Assembly (NCBI GenBank): GCA_964540795.1
Contig: CAZINX010000001.1
Coordinates: forward strand, 248,001 to 312,000
DNA length: 64,000 nucleotides
Reading direction: 5' to 3'
Origin: Dichotomicrobium sp964540795
GTDB lineage: Bacteria > Pseudomonadota > Alphaproteobacteria > Rhizobiales > Rhodomicrobiaceae
Part shown: piece by piece, positions 55,514 to 64,000 of the stretch
Layout: the number at the start of each line of letters is the position of its first letter
How positions within the stretch are numbered: the first letter of the stretch is position 1
Notes under the pieces: generated by a model
Database searches by the model: none
Told to the model about the DNA's origin: nothing
The model's input: the letters and a program-made list of their open reading frames with translations, nothing else
Translations under genes and position numbers: made by a program

Positions 55514-57217
55514 ATGATTCTCGCAGCGCGCATCATCCTGCTGGCGGTCCTGGTTGGGGCGCATCCGGCACAGGCCTCGGTCGAAAAGGCGCTCCTTTAT
55601 GCACAGGAAGGCGTCAACGCGCTGATGCGCGGCAACAATGCCAAGGCGATCGAAGCCTATGGCAAGGCGCTGGAGGACGAGAACCTGCCCGAAGGCCGGC
55701 GCGCGAGCATCTTGAACGATCGCGGCGTCGCCCACTGGCGCGAACGTCGCCATGAAAAGGCGCTTGCCGACTTCGAGAAGTCGATCGAACTCAATGCGGA
55801 TTACGCGCCGGTCTACAACAATCGCGGCAATGTCCTGATGGCGATGGGCCGGCTTGAAGAGGCGATCGAGGACTTCTCGCGGGCGATTTCGCTGGCGCCG
55901 GCCTATGGCGCGGCGTTCAACAATCGCGGCAACGCCTACATGGCGCTCGGCCAGCTGGAGCAGGCCAAGGCCGATCTGCGCAAGGCGGTTCAACTGCTGC
56001 CCTCAAGCGCGGCGCCGCTCAACGGGCGCGGGAAGATCGCCGTGGCCGAGGCCCGGCCCTTCGACAGCCTGCGCTATCTCAACCGGGCGATCCTGCTGAA
56101 CCGCAACTATCCTGCTGCTTATCGCAACCGCGCCGCCGCGCTTGTCGAGGTCCGTCACTATGATGATGCGCTGAACGACCTGGAGCAGGCGGCCGCCACC
56201 GCCGAGGGCGATGTCCAGCTTCTGATCCTGCGCGGGCGCGTTCACCACTTCGACGGCAAGCATCAGGCGGCGGTGCAGGATTTTTCCGCCGCGCTGGAGA
56301 TCGCGCCGGAAAATGGCGAGGCTTATGCCGGACGCGGGCTGGCGCAGCTTGAGCGCGGACGCTTGCAGGAAGCCCTGAGCGACTGCGACATGGCGGTGAC
56401 CTTCGCGCCGGAGCACGCGCCGGCTTACCTGTGCCGCGCGCGGGCCTATCTGCGCCTCGGCCAGCCAGTGCAGGTCAGCACCAATGTCAGCCAGGCGCTC
56501 GAACTCGATCCTGACATGGGAGAAGCCCATTTCGTGCGCGCGCGACTGGCCGAGGAGGCGGGCGATATCGAGACCGCGACAGCGGAATATCGCGCGGCAT
56601 TGAAGCTGGACCCGCTGATGGATGACGCGCGCGCCGCGCTGCGGCGTCTGGGCGACGCCTCCGGGGGCCAAGCGGCGCTGCCCGATCTGACCGTCGGCGA
56701 GCCGCTGGATGGCTGGCGCATCGTCAAGGCCGCGAGTGCCAGCTATTACGCATTGAACGACTCGTATGACGACATCGCCGTGCCGCTGGAGATGAACGGC
56801 GATGCGCAGCCGCGCCTCATAGAATGGACCGAGCTGACCCAGACCCTGCAAGGCTTTGGCCTGTTGCGTTACAGCGCGGGCAGCGAGCCGGGCGGGTCGG
56901 GAGAGGGCGAGCGGGCGCACGAGAATGTCGCGATCCTCAATCTGCGCGAGGAGCGCGTCGTGGCGATCGAGCCGTTTCAGGTCGCCGGTGAAAAGGCGAA
57001 GTGGGAGTGGGGCCGTTACGGCGTGACCGTCACGGACCCGGACGGCGTGCCCAGCGCGCACCAGTTGCGCGAGGAACGGCCGCAGGTCGTCAGGCGCGAG
57101 CCCGAGCGCCGGCTGGAGGACGACAGCTGGACTTATGACGAGTGGCAGCGCGAGCGTTATGAGCCGCGCCGCTATCGCCGCGAGCCGCGCACGCTGTTCG
57201 ACTGGCTCTTCCGCTAG
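55514..57217 (+). CDS. Exported TPR-repeat protein
   Basis: A 567-residue protein with a signal peptide (IILLAVLVGAHPAQA) and about nine or ten tetratricopeptide repeats over residues 25-380, such as AVHWRERRHEKALADFEKS-like and NRGNVLMAMGRLEEAIEDFS. After that comes a distinct region (GWRIVKAASASYYALNDSYD) and a tail rich in Arg, Glu and Tyr ending RTLFDWLFR. Probable scaffold in the periplasm. Divergent from the GH3 gene. Confidence 0.8.
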   Translation: MILAARIILLAVLVGAHPAQASVEKALLYAQEGVNALMRGNNAKAIEAYGKALEDENLPEGRRASILNDRGVAHWRERRHEKALADFEKSIELNADYAPVYNNRGNVLMAMGRLEEAIEDFSRAISLAPAYGAAFNNRGNAYMALGQLEQAKADLRKAVQLLPSSAAPLNGRGKIAVAEARPFDSLRYLNRAILLNRNYPAAYRNRAAALVEVRHYDDALNDLEQAAATAEGDVQLLILRGRVHHFDGKHQAAVQDFSAALEIAPENGEAYAGRGLAQLERGRLQEALSDCDMAVTFAPEHAPAYLCRARAYLRLGQPVQVSTNVSQALELDPDMGEAHFVRARLAEEAGDIETATAEYRAALKLDPLMDDARAALRRLGDASGGQAALPDLTVGEPLDGWRIVKAASASYYALNDSYDDIAVPLEMNGDAQPRLIEWTELTQTLQGFGLLRYSAGSEPGGSGEGERAHENVAILNLREERVVAIEPFQVAGEKAKWEWGRYGVTVTDPDGVPSAHQLREERPQVVRREPERRLEDDSWTYDEWQRERYEPRRYRREPRTLFDWLFR

Positions 57218-57415
57218 CTCGGACCGTTGCTGCGGAGACTGTCATTGGCGAATTTGGCGATGACGGAAAATCCCGCTTTTCCGGCAACTTGGAAGTGTTC
57301 CGTCAAGTCCCGCCGAGACTGATAGCGTGATTGGTCGAATTGATGATTTGACCCCGTTCTATTTTCCGATGACAATTTGACGACAGTTTATTCATCGCGG
57401 GAGGCTGTCGTAGCC

Positions 57416-58693
57416 ATGTCCACTTTGTTTTCGCGTTCTTTCCCGTTCGCTTGCCGCGCACTGAGCGCGGTAGCGGTTGCGGCCTTTGCGTTCGCCGGGC
57501 CGGCCCATGCCGCCGCGCCGCAGATCCTGCCGGGCCTTCAAAGCGAGGTTGCGCCGGAACTGGCCGGCGAGTGCGAGGAAACCGGCGAAATCTGCACCTG
57601 GGAGGAGGTGATCGGCGGGCGGCTCGACGACGAGGCTCATGCCGTCGCGGAGATGCCTGACGGCGGCTATGCCCTGGCCGGCCACACTCGCTCTCACGGC
57701 GTGTTTGATCGCGACGCCTGGATTTTGCGGCTGGATGCCAACGGCAAAGTGGTCTGGCAGCAGGTGCTCGGCGGCCCGATGACGGAAAAGGTCTTCGGCA
57801 TCGCTGCGACGGACGACGGCCACGTCGTCATCGCCGGGAAAACCTACTCTGCCGGCGAGGGCGGCTCGGACGCGCTGATCGCCCGGTTCGACGCCGACGG
57901 CGATCTCATGTGGCAGAAGATTTACGGCGGGGAGCACAATGACGGCGCGCGCGCAATCGCCCCGCTGGCGGAGGGCGGCTTCATCGTTGCCGGCAGCAAG
58001 GGCGGAGCGGCCGACGACGATTTGTGGGTGATCGCGCTGAACGATGACGGCGACAAGCGTTGGGAGCGCACCTATGGCTCCGACGGCGAAGAGGGCGCGG
58101 TCAGCGTGGTGCAGTCTGCCGATGGCGGATTCGGCGTGGCCGGATACACGCAGCGTCCGGGGCTGAAGAGCTTCGACAACTGGGTCATTCGCCTGGACGC
58201 CAGCGGCGAAATGCTCTGGCAGCGCCATTTCGCGCGCGGCGTATTCTCCGCCGGCACGGCGATCAGCGCAGCGCCTGAAGGCGGCTTGTTCGTGGCTGGA
58301 ATTTCGCAGAAGCGCACGCCGCGCGACAGCAGGTCCTGGGTGATAAGGCTCGCGCATGATGGCGCCACGCTTTGGAAGCGGCTCAGCCAGAACGCGGGCA
58401 GCAACGAGGCCTGGGGCGCGGCGTCGACGCCCGATGGCGGCGTGGTTGTCGTCTCGGCGGCGCAGTATGGCGGACTGGGCGAGAGCGACGCCCGGCTGGT
58501 GCGCTTTGCGCCGGACGGCGAGATCCTCTGGACGCGCATTGTCGGCAGGCGCACCTGGACGCGGCCGACGGCCGTCATCACCACCAACGACGGCGGCATC
58601 CTCGTGACCGGCTACACGACCGGGCGCGGCGCGGGCTATCAGGACGTGTGGGTTGTGCGGCTGGATGGCGAGGGCCGGCTGAACCGCCGTTGA
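57416..58693 (+). CDS. Secreted beta-propeller-like repeat protein
   Basis: A 425-residue protein with a signal peptide (LSAVAVAAFAFAGPAHA) and about seven repeats of roughly 50 residues, each with a DGGY/GGF-type turn, an AG.T strand and a W-I-RLD..G...W segment, for example DGGYALAGHTRSHGVFDRDA and WIRLDASGEMLWQRHF-like. This fits a seven-bladed propeller. No catalytic motif seen. I chose ATG 57416 for its clean signal peptide; a TTG at 57377 would add 13 residues. Confidence 0.75.
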   Translation: MSTLFSRSFPFACRALSAVAVAAFAFAGPAHAAAPQILPGLQSEVAPELAGECEETGEICTWEEVIGGRLDDEAHAVAEMPDGGYALAGHTRSHGVFDRDAWILRLDANGKVVWQQVLGGPMTEKVFGIAATDDGHVVIAGKTYSAGEGGSDALIARFDADGDLMWQKIYGGEHNDGARAIAPLAEGGFIVAGSKGGAADDDLWVIALNDDGDKRWERTYGSDGEEGAVSVVQSADGGFGVAGYTQRPGLKSFDNWVIRLDASGEMLWQRHFARGVFSAGTAISAAPEGGLFVAGISQKRTPRDSRSWVIRLAHDGATLWKRLSQNAGSNEAWGAASTPDGGVVVVSAAQYGGLGESDARLVRFAPDGEILWTRIVGRRTWTRPTAVITTNDGGILVTGYTTGRGAGYQDVWVVRLDGEGRLNRR

Positions 58694-58803
58694 TCCACAC
58701 CCGCTTCACTTGCGCCGCAAAGGCTTGGTGCTTCGATCCGTGAGTGCTATCACCTCTGACTCACCTGGATGCGGTGGGTGCGAAACGGAGCGGAGCGGGT
58801 CCG

Positions 58804-59901
58804 ATGGCGGGCGACAGGCGTGCGCGCGGCTGGATGGCGGTGGCGGGGCTGCTCGCCGTGCTCGCCGCGCTTTTCGTCTGGCTGCCTTGGGATTCTCGCG
58901 AGGACAGCGCCGCCGGGCGGCTGCCGGCGCTAGGCGCGGACATCGAGCGCACGACCGTGTCCGGCCTGTCCTCCGGGGCCTATATGGCCGGGCAGTTCCA
59001 GGTCGCGCATTCCGGCATCGTCATTGGCGCGGGGCTGGTGGCCGGCGGGCCTTACGGTTGCGCGGAAAGCGAGTTTTCCCGCCTCTGGCCAATCTGGACC
59101 ACGGCCATCCCGCACAATACGAACCTGGCGCTTAACGCCTGTATGGACGACGCGCTCGCCATGATGGGCCAGCCCGACGTCGACACGCTGGCCGAGCGCA
59201 CGCGCGAACTGGCGGGTGACGACAAGATCGCGCCGGTCGACGGCCTCGCGGCGGACCGGGTGTATCTGTTTCACGCCAGCGATGACGAAACGGTGGCGCG
59301 TTCTGTGGTCGCCAAGGCGGCGGAATATTATCGCGAGATGGACGTGCCGGACGCGAACCTCCGCTTCGTCCGATTCGAACGTGGCGCGCACGCTTTCATC
59401 ACGCTGGACGACGGACTCGACTGCGGCGTCTCGGGACCGCCCTTCCTGAATGACTGCGATTACGACCAGGCCGGAGAGATCATGCAGCATCTCTACGGCG
59501 AAGCGGCCGAGCCGGACGGTCCGCCGAAAGGCGCCTTCGAGGTCTTCGATCAGACCCGCTACATCGAAGGCAGCGACCAGCACAGCATGGCGGCTGAAGG
59601 CGTGGTCTACATCCCGCCGGATTGCCGCGACAGTCCGGGCTGCGCGGTGCATGTCGCTTATCATGGCTGCGAGCAGAACCGCTTGCGGATCGGCGATGCC
59701 TTCATTCGCGGCTCGGGCTTCGCCCGCTGGGCGGATGCAAACCGGCTGGTCGTCCTGTTTCCCCAGACCGAGCGCAGCACCGTGAACCCGAAGGCCTGCT
59801 GGGACTGGTGGGGCTACACGGGCCTGAACTATCGCGAACGCTCCGCCCCGCAGATCGCGGCGGTGCGCGCCATGCTGGACCGGCTGGCGCAGCAGCCGTG
59901 A
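58804..59901 (+). CDS. PHB-depolymerase-family esterase
   Basis: A 365-residue alpha/beta hydrolase with an N-terminal membrane or signal helix (WMAVAGLLAVLAALFVWLPW). The lipase-type Ser is in VSGLSSGAYMAGQFQVAHS. The second half has VAYHGCEQNRLRIG and the family segment NPKACWDWWGYTG, as in the periplasmic PhaZ type that cleaves short-chain polyhydroxybutyrate. ATG 58804 is used because it sets the helix near the N-terminus. No phaC or phasin gene is nearby. Confidence 0.82.
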   Translation: MAGDRRARGWMAVAGLLAVLAALFVWLPWDSREDSAAGRLPALGADIERTTVSGLSSGAYMAGQFQVAHSGIVIGAGLVAGGPYGCAESEFSRLWPIWTTAIPHNTNLALNACMDDALAMMGQPDVDTLAERTRELAGDDKIAPVDGLAADRVYLFHASDDETVARSVVAKAAEYYREMDVPDANLRFVRFERGAHAFITLDDGLDCGVSGPPFLNDCDYDQAGEIMQHLYGEAAEPDGPPKGAFEVFDQTRYIEGSDQHSMAAEGVVYIPPDCRDSPGCAVHVAYHGCEQNRLRIGDAFIRGSGFARWADANRLVVLFPQTERSTVNPKACWDWWGYTGLNYRERSAPQIAAVRAMLDRLAQQP

Positions 59902-60005
59902 TGCGTGGTATCCAGTCGGATCGATGATCGTCACCGGCTCGCCATGTTTCGCGCCAAGGTTCGCGCTATGGTTCGACAGCGCGATAACCGTTCAAGAGAG
60001 AACGC

Positions 60006-60908
60006 ATGACGCAAAAGATCCGCAAGGCCGTCTTCCCGGTGGCCGGTCTCGGCACACGTTTCCTGCCCGCGACGAAAGCCGTCCCCAAGGAGATGTTGCC
60101 GGTTGTCGACCGCCCGCTGATCCAGCACGTCGTCGACGAGGCGCGCGCCGCCGGAATAGATCACAGCGTCTTCGTGACCGGGCGCAACAAGCACGTCATC
60201 GAGGATCATTTCGACATTCAGTACGAGCTCGAAACGGTCCTGTATCATCGCAACAAGAAGGAAGAACTGGCGCTGCTCGACAGCCTGCGCCCGCCGCCCG
60301 GCCAGGCGAGCTTCACGCGCCAGCAGGAGCCGCTTGGGCTGGGCCATGCCGTCTGGTGCGCGCGCGATCTCATTGGCGATCAGCCGTTTGCGCTGGTGCT
60401 GCCGGATGTGCTGGTGAAATCGCCCAATGAGGGCTGTCTGCCAGCGATGATGCGGGAATATCAGCGCCTGGCCCGTGAGACCGGCGGCAAGGTCAATCTC
60501 ATTGCGGTGGAGCGGGTCGACCCGTCGGAAGTCTACAAATACGGCGTGGTGAGCCTGGAGGATGGCGACGGGCCGATCTGGCCCGTCACGGGCATGGTCG
60601 AAAAGCCAAAGGTCGAGGACGCCCCGTCGAACCTGACGATTCTCGGCCGATACATCCTGCAGCCGGAAATCTTCGATGTTCTGGAGCAGGTCGAGCCGGG
60701 CGCGGGCGGCGAAATCCAGCTGACCGACGCGATGCTGAAGCTGTTGCAGACGCAGAAGGTCTACGCCTACGAGCACGGCGGGCAGAGCTATGACTGCGGC
60801 TCGAAACTCGGCTTTCTCGAAGCGAATATCGCTTACGCGCTGGACCACCCCGAGCTTGCGCAGCGGATGCGCGCGGAGATCAAGCGGATCGCCAAGACGC
60901 TCGAATAG
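60006..60908 (+). CDS. galU: UTP-glucose-1-phosphate uridylyltransferase
   Basis: Makes UDP-glucose for polysaccharide and lipopolysaccharide synthesis. The 300 residues begin with the nucleotide-binding motif VFPVAGLGTRFLPATKAVPK, followed by EMLPVVDRPLIQHVVDEA, GLGHAVWCA and GMVEKPK. The next gene, kdsD, also serves envelope sugars. Confidence 0.96.
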   Translation: MTQKIRKAVFPVAGLGTRFLPATKAVPKEMLPVVDRPLIQHVVDEARAAGIDHSVFVTGRNKHVIEDHFDIQYELETVLYHRNKKEELALLDSLRPPPGQASFTRQQEPLGLGHAVWCARDLIGDQPFALVLPDVLVKSPNEGCLPAMMREYQRLARETGGKVNLIAVERVDPSEVYKYGVVSLEDGDGPIWPVTGMVEKPKVEDAPSNLTILGRYILQPEIFDVLEQVEPGAGGEIQLTDAMLKLLQTQKVYAYEHGGQSYDCGSKLGFLEANIAYALDHPELAQRMRAEIKRIAKTLE

Positions 60909-60947
60909 AGGGCGATAAACCGGCGAGAACACTCAGGAGGGAAAAGC

Positions 60948-61952
60948 ATGGCGCAGGCGAGCGCCGCGGACAGCGCGGACTTGCAGACAGACGCGGCGGT
61001 GGGTTCGGCGCTGCGGACGCTGGATTTCGAGCTCGGCGGCGTTGCCGCGCTGAAACAGGCGATGGGCGGGACGCTCGGCGCGCGTTTTGCCGAAGCGGTC
61101 GCGCTGATTCAGGCGCTCAAGGGCCGCGCGATCGTCAGCGGCATGGGCAAGAGCGGCCATGTCGGCCAGAAGATCGCCGCCACGCTGTCCTCGACCGGCA
61201 CCCCGGCGTTTTTCGTCCATCCGGGCGAGGCGAGCCACGGCGATCTCGGCATGATCACCCCGGAGGACGCGGTGATCGCGCTGTCCTGGTCGGGCGAGAC
61301 GGTCGAGTTGAGCAACCTCATTACCTATGCGCGCCGCTTTGCCGTGCCGGTCATCGCGATCACCTCGCGCGCGGAAAGCTCGCTGGCACGCGCCGCGCAG
61401 CACGCGTTGATCCTGCCGCAGGCGACCGAGGCCTGCCCGCACGGGCTGGCGCCGACGACCTCTTCGCTTATGCAGCTTGCCATCGGCGACGCGCTGGCGA
61501 TCGCGCTTCTGGAGGGCAAGGGCTTCACCGCCCAGGACTTCAAGGTGTTCCATCCCGGCGGGCAGCTTGGCGCGAACCTGAAGCACGTCGGCGATTTCAT
61601 GCATACTGGTGCACGACTGCCGTTGACCGGGCCGGACGCGCCGATGAGCGAGGCTCTCGTCCTGATGACGGAAAAGTCCTTCGGATGTCTCGGGGTGGTC
61701 GACAGCGATGGCAAGCTGATCGGCATTCTCACCGACGGCGACCTGCGCCGGAACATGGGCAATGGCCTGCTGGAGACGAAGGTGAGCGAGGTCATGACCC
61801 GCGCGCCCAAGACCATCGGCCCGGATGAGCTGGCGAGCGCGGCGCTGAACGTGCTCAACACCTTGAAAATCACCGCGCTGTTCGTTGTCGAAGATGAAAG
61901 TCCCGTCGGTATCGTCCACATCCACGACCTGCTGCGGCTCGGCGTCGCCTAG
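60948..61952 (+). CDS. kdsD: Arabinose-5-phosphate isomerase (KdsD/KpsF type)
   Basis: Converts ribulose-5-phosphate to arabinose-5-phosphate, the first step to Kdo of lipopolysaccharide. The 334 residues contain an SIS domain (SGMGKSGHVGQKIAATLSST and SWSGETVELSNL) and two CBS domains (from residue 210; TDGDLRRNMGNG). AGGAGG lies seven bases before ATG 60948. The stop overlaps that of the convergent nfeD gene. Confidence 0.93.
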   Translation: MAQASAADSADLQTDAAVGSALRTLDFELGGVAALKQAMGGTLGARFAEAVALIQALKGRAIVSGMGKSGHVGQKIAATLSSTGTPAFFVHPGEASHGDLGMITPEDAVIALSWSGETVELSNLITYARRFAVPVIAITSRAESSLARAAQHALILPQATEACPHGLAPTTSSLMQLAIGDALAIALLEGKGFTAQDFKVFHPGGQLGANLKHVGDFMHTGARLPLTGPDAPMSEALVLMTEKSFGCLGVVDSDGKLIGILTDGDLRRNMGNGLLETKVSEVMTRAPKTIGPDELASAALNVLNTLKITALFVVEDESPVGIVHIHDLLRLGVA

Positions 61953-62446
61953 ACATCGCCGAATGAACTGGCCTTCGGCAGCCCGCCGTTGGAGGAGTCG
62001 GTGACCGGCTCGACCAGCAGATAGGTGCCCTGCGCCCCGACGATGCGCACGGTGACCCCGCGCGGGCAGTCCGGCCCGCGCACCGACCATTGCGAGTCTC
62101 CGACCAGGAGCACGCCCCGTCCGTTCTCGATCGGGTGGTGCAACAGATATTGCTGGCCGATCAGCTGGCGGGCGCGGTCGGTGAAGCTGACCGCGTCGTT
62201 GTCTTCGCGCCCCCAGAAACGGCCCGCGCCGAGCAGGACCACGACCGAGAGGCCACCGAACAGCAGCAGTTGCCACGCCCAGGCGATGTCGAATGCGAGC
62301 ACGGTAACGCCGACGATCGCCGCCGCGATGCCGAACCAGATCAGGAAAAAGCCGGGAAGCAGCAGTTCCAGGCCGAGCAGGATGACGCCGAAGATGAGCC
62401 AGGCCCATCCGCCAAGCTCACGCACCATCCCGAAAAAGCCTTCCAT
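61949..62446 (-). CDS. NfeD-like membrane protein
   Basis: A 165-residue protein of the short NfeD type, with three to four helices (WAWLIFGVILLGLELLLPGF, FGIAAAIVGVTVLAFDIAWA, LLLFGGLSVVVLLGAG) and a C-terminal OB-like domain (GVLLVGDSQWSVRGPDCPRG). It is encoded about 100 bases after an SPFH protein, the usual partner. The pair is thought to act in membrane quality control. Confidence 0.9.
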   Translation of the reverse strand: MEGFFGMVRELGGWAWLIFGVILLGLELLLPGFFLIWFGIAAAIVGVTVLAFDIAWAWQLLLFGGLSVVVLLGAGRFWGREDNDAVSFTDRARQLIGQQYLLHHPIENGRGVLLVGDSQWSVRGPDCPRGVTVRIVGAQGTYLLVEPVTDSSNGGLPKASSFGDV

Positions 62447-62548
62447 CCGCCATCCCTCCGATGGTTGTTTGGCGCTTGATTTCGGCCGCGCGCTCCGGCC
62501 GCAGAGTGGGTGGAGTGTAGCCGTTTCGCTGCGTCAGGGAAGCCCCGA

Positions 62549-63682
62549 TCAGCTTGTTTCCGGGGCCGTGCCGCCGTTTGCCGGGCCGTTGGGCCGCCCG
62601 GCGGCCGGCGCGTCCTGCTGCTCCGGGTTCGCTTGTTGGGCGGCCTGCGCCCTGTCCTCGCTGGCTCCGGTCTCGCGCGGCGCGGCCTGCCCATTCGCCT
62701 GCCCGTCAGCGGGCTGCTGCGTGCCGCGGCCCGCGCCGTCGGGTCCGGCCGGTGGCGATCCGCCGCCCGGCGAGGCGAAGGCTTCGCGCGTGAGTTCGGT
62801 GATCCCGCCGATCGCGCCGATGACGCTGGCCGCCTCCACCGGCATCATCAGAACTTTGGCGTTGTCGGCGCTGGCCAGGCTCTTGAGCGCTTCGACGTAG
62901 CGATTGGCAACGAAGAAGTTGATCGACTGGACGTTGCCCTCGGCAATTGCGCGGGAAATCATTTCGGTGGCGCGCGCATCGGCTTCGGCTTCGCGCTCGC
63001 GCGCCTCGGCGTCACGGAAGGCGGCCTCCTTGCGGCCCTCGGCTTCGAGGATCAGCGACTGTTTCAAACCTTCAGCCTGCAAAATACGGGCGGATTTATC
63101 GCCCTCGGCCTCCAGAATATCGGCGCGCTTGTCGCGCTCGGCCTTCATCTGCCGGGCCATCGCCTCGGTGATGTCGGCCGGCGGGTTGATGTCCTTGATC
63201 TCGATTCGCGAAATCTTCACGCCCCAGGGATGCGTCGCCTCGTCCATGATGCGCAAAAGGCGCGAGTTGATCGCGTCGCGGTTGGACAGCAACTCGTCGA
63301 GTTCCATCGATCCCATGACCGTGCGGGTATTCGTCAGCACGAGGGTGATCATGGCCTCGCGCAGGTTCGCGACCGCATAGGCCGATTGCGCCGCGTCCAG
63401 CACCTGCATGAAGGCGACCGCGTCGACCTGCACCTCCACGTTGTCGCGGGTGATGACGTCCTGGGTCGGCACTTCCAGGACCTGCTCCATCATGATGACT
63501 CGGTGGCCGATCCGTTCGAGAAAAGGCACCACGATGCGCAGACCCGGCTGCAGCGTGCGCACATAGCGCCCGAGCCGCTCGACGGTGAAGTTGCTTCCCT
63601 GCGGCACAATATTGACGGATGTGGCGACCGTGACGACCAGCACAAGCGCCACGGCGATCGCGAAAATTTCAAACGGACCCAT
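62549..63682 (-). CDS. SPFH/stomatin-family membrane protein (QmcA-like)
   Basis: A 377-residue protein with an N-terminal anchor (IFAIAVALVLVVTVATSVNI), the SPFH domain with TVERLGRYVRTLQPGL and DVITRDNVEVQVDAVAFMQV, a coiled coil of repeated EAE/RKEAAFRDAEARE motifs, and a roughly 70-residue Pro/Gly/Gln/Ala-rich disordered tail. Such proteins form oligomeric microdomains near the NfeD partner. Confidence 0.92.
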   Translation of the reverse strand: MGPFEIFAIAVALVLVVTVATSVNIVPQGSNFTVERLGRYVRTLQPGLRIVVPFLERIGHRVIMMEQVLEVPTQDVITRDNVEVQVDAVAFMQVLDAAQSAYAVANLREAMITLVLTNTRTVMGSMELDELLSNRDAINSRLLRIMDEATHPWGVKISRIEIKDINPPADITEAMARQMKAERDKRADILEAEGDKSARILQAEGLKQSLILEAEGRKEAAFRDAEAREREAEADARATEMISRAIAEGNVQSINFFVANRYVEALKSLASADNAKVLMMPVEAASVIGAIGGITELTREAFASPGGGSPPAGPDGAGRGTQQPADGQANGQAAPRETGASEDRAQAAQQANPEQQDAPAAGRPNGPANGGTAPETS

Positions 63683-63757
63683 GCGTTGCTCCAGCCCATA
63701 GGGACTGGCACACTTTTAGGCGAATTTTCCCGATCTGGAAACGGCGAAAGACTCGGG

Positions 63758-64000
63758 CTAGCCCGAGGCCGCCAGCGTGCGCTCGGGCTGGCGCTCCGCG
63801 GCTTGCGCAACGTCGAGGTCGACCCAGCCCGCCAACTCGCGCCGGATGATCGCTTCAAGCATGTCGATGCTGTCCGGCGTGTCGTTTAGGCACGGCAGCA
63901 GGGCGTAGTCCTCGCCGCCATATTCCTCGAAGCTCTCGCGGCCCTGCATGGCGATCTCCTCCAGCGTCTCGACGCAGTCGGCGGAGAAGCCAGGCGTCAC
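63758..64000 (-). CDS. hemH: Ferrochelatase, 3' part
   Basis: Inserts iron into protoporphyrin IX, the last step of haem synthesis. The last 80 residues are in the window and begin with the family segment TPGFSADCVETLEEI, where the Glu residue is conserved, then YALLPCLNDTPDSIDM. The rest of the gene continues past the window end on the minus strand. Confidence 0.9.
   Translation of the reverse strand: MTPGFSADCVETLEEIAMQGRESFEEYGGEDYALLPCLNDTPDSIDMLEAIIRRELAGWVDLDVAQAAERQPERTLAASG

Overview
The window looks like a high-GC alphaproteobacterial chromosome, most likely from the Hyphomicrobiales/Rhodobacterales part of the class. The evidence is the tiny aa3-type cytochrome oxidase subunit IV gene beside a three-piece transhydrogenase (pntAA-pntAB-pntB), the hisS-hisZ-hisG order, the RpoE-ChrR pair, and families common in this class (DUF992, DUF805-SHOCT, TIGR02186, paired small DUF465 proteins). 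A run of 100 N at 31878-31977 shows it is a draft assembly. No tRNA, rRNA, insertion sequence, prophage or CRISPR array was recognised.

Layout. 1-2.9 kb: 3' end of guaA, a cupin gene and a LuxR-type regulator. 3.0-5.2 kb: an unusual cluster of three small secreted Arg/Cys/Tyr-rich proteins on the minus strand. Two of them share an exact duplicated cysteine pattern (C-x6-C-x12-C-x5-C). The third is split by an A9 tract, across which a -1 frameshift adds 86 cysteine-rich residues. 5.3-17.5 kb: housekeeping genes (panB, a YfgM-like protein, bamB, der, holC, a methyltransferase, a cytochrome c, pccA, a DUF805 protein, a GGCT-like protein, acyP, an ABC-F ATPase, ndk). 17.5-20 kb: a secreted unknown, two related small two-helix membrane proteins and aspartate aminotransferase. 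20.1-25.7 kb: CIRCE-controlled groES-groEL, the oxidase subunit IV gene and the pnt operon. 25.7-30.7 kb: an MscS channel, a TPR lipoprotein, rpsU, purE-purK, and two divergent DUF465 genes flanking a structured possible ncRNA or leader. 30.7-34.4 kb: hisS-hisZ-hisG, with an assembly gap and a low-GC patch inside hisS.

34.4-38.3 kb: an SDR enzyme, a cytochrome b561-YceI fusion, a glyoxalase, a twin cold-shock-domain protein with a long leader, and a DUF192 protein. 38.3-45.2 kb: a sulfur module. A cytoplasmic molybdopterin oxidoreductase with ferredoxin and membrane-anchor subunits (best read as the sulfite dehydrogenase SoeABC) lies next to a TusA-like protein, a TIGR02186 protein and a TauE/SafE permease. 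45.4-47 kb: a DUF992 protein and argC. 47-53.4 kb: a compact RpoE-ChrR (singlet-oxygen type) regulon. It holds a fasciclin protein, a flavin oxidoreductase-DUF1365-cyclopropane synthase-like operon and rpoE-chrR-SDR. Two promoters have the form TGATCC-N18-TAAC and drive the fasciclin gene and the lipid operon in opposite directions; a weaker variant lies before rpoE. 53.6-64 kb: a secreted NagZ-like GH3 protein with a long disordered region, a TPR protein, a beta-propeller-like secreted protein, a PHB-depolymerase-like esterase, galU, kdsD, an NfeD/SPFH pair and the 3' end of hemH.

The most interesting items are the secreted cysteine-repeat cluster with its A9 frameshift, the RpoE promoters that bring the fasciclin gene into the regulon, the structured region between the DUF465 genes, and the chimeric hisS next to a false gap.
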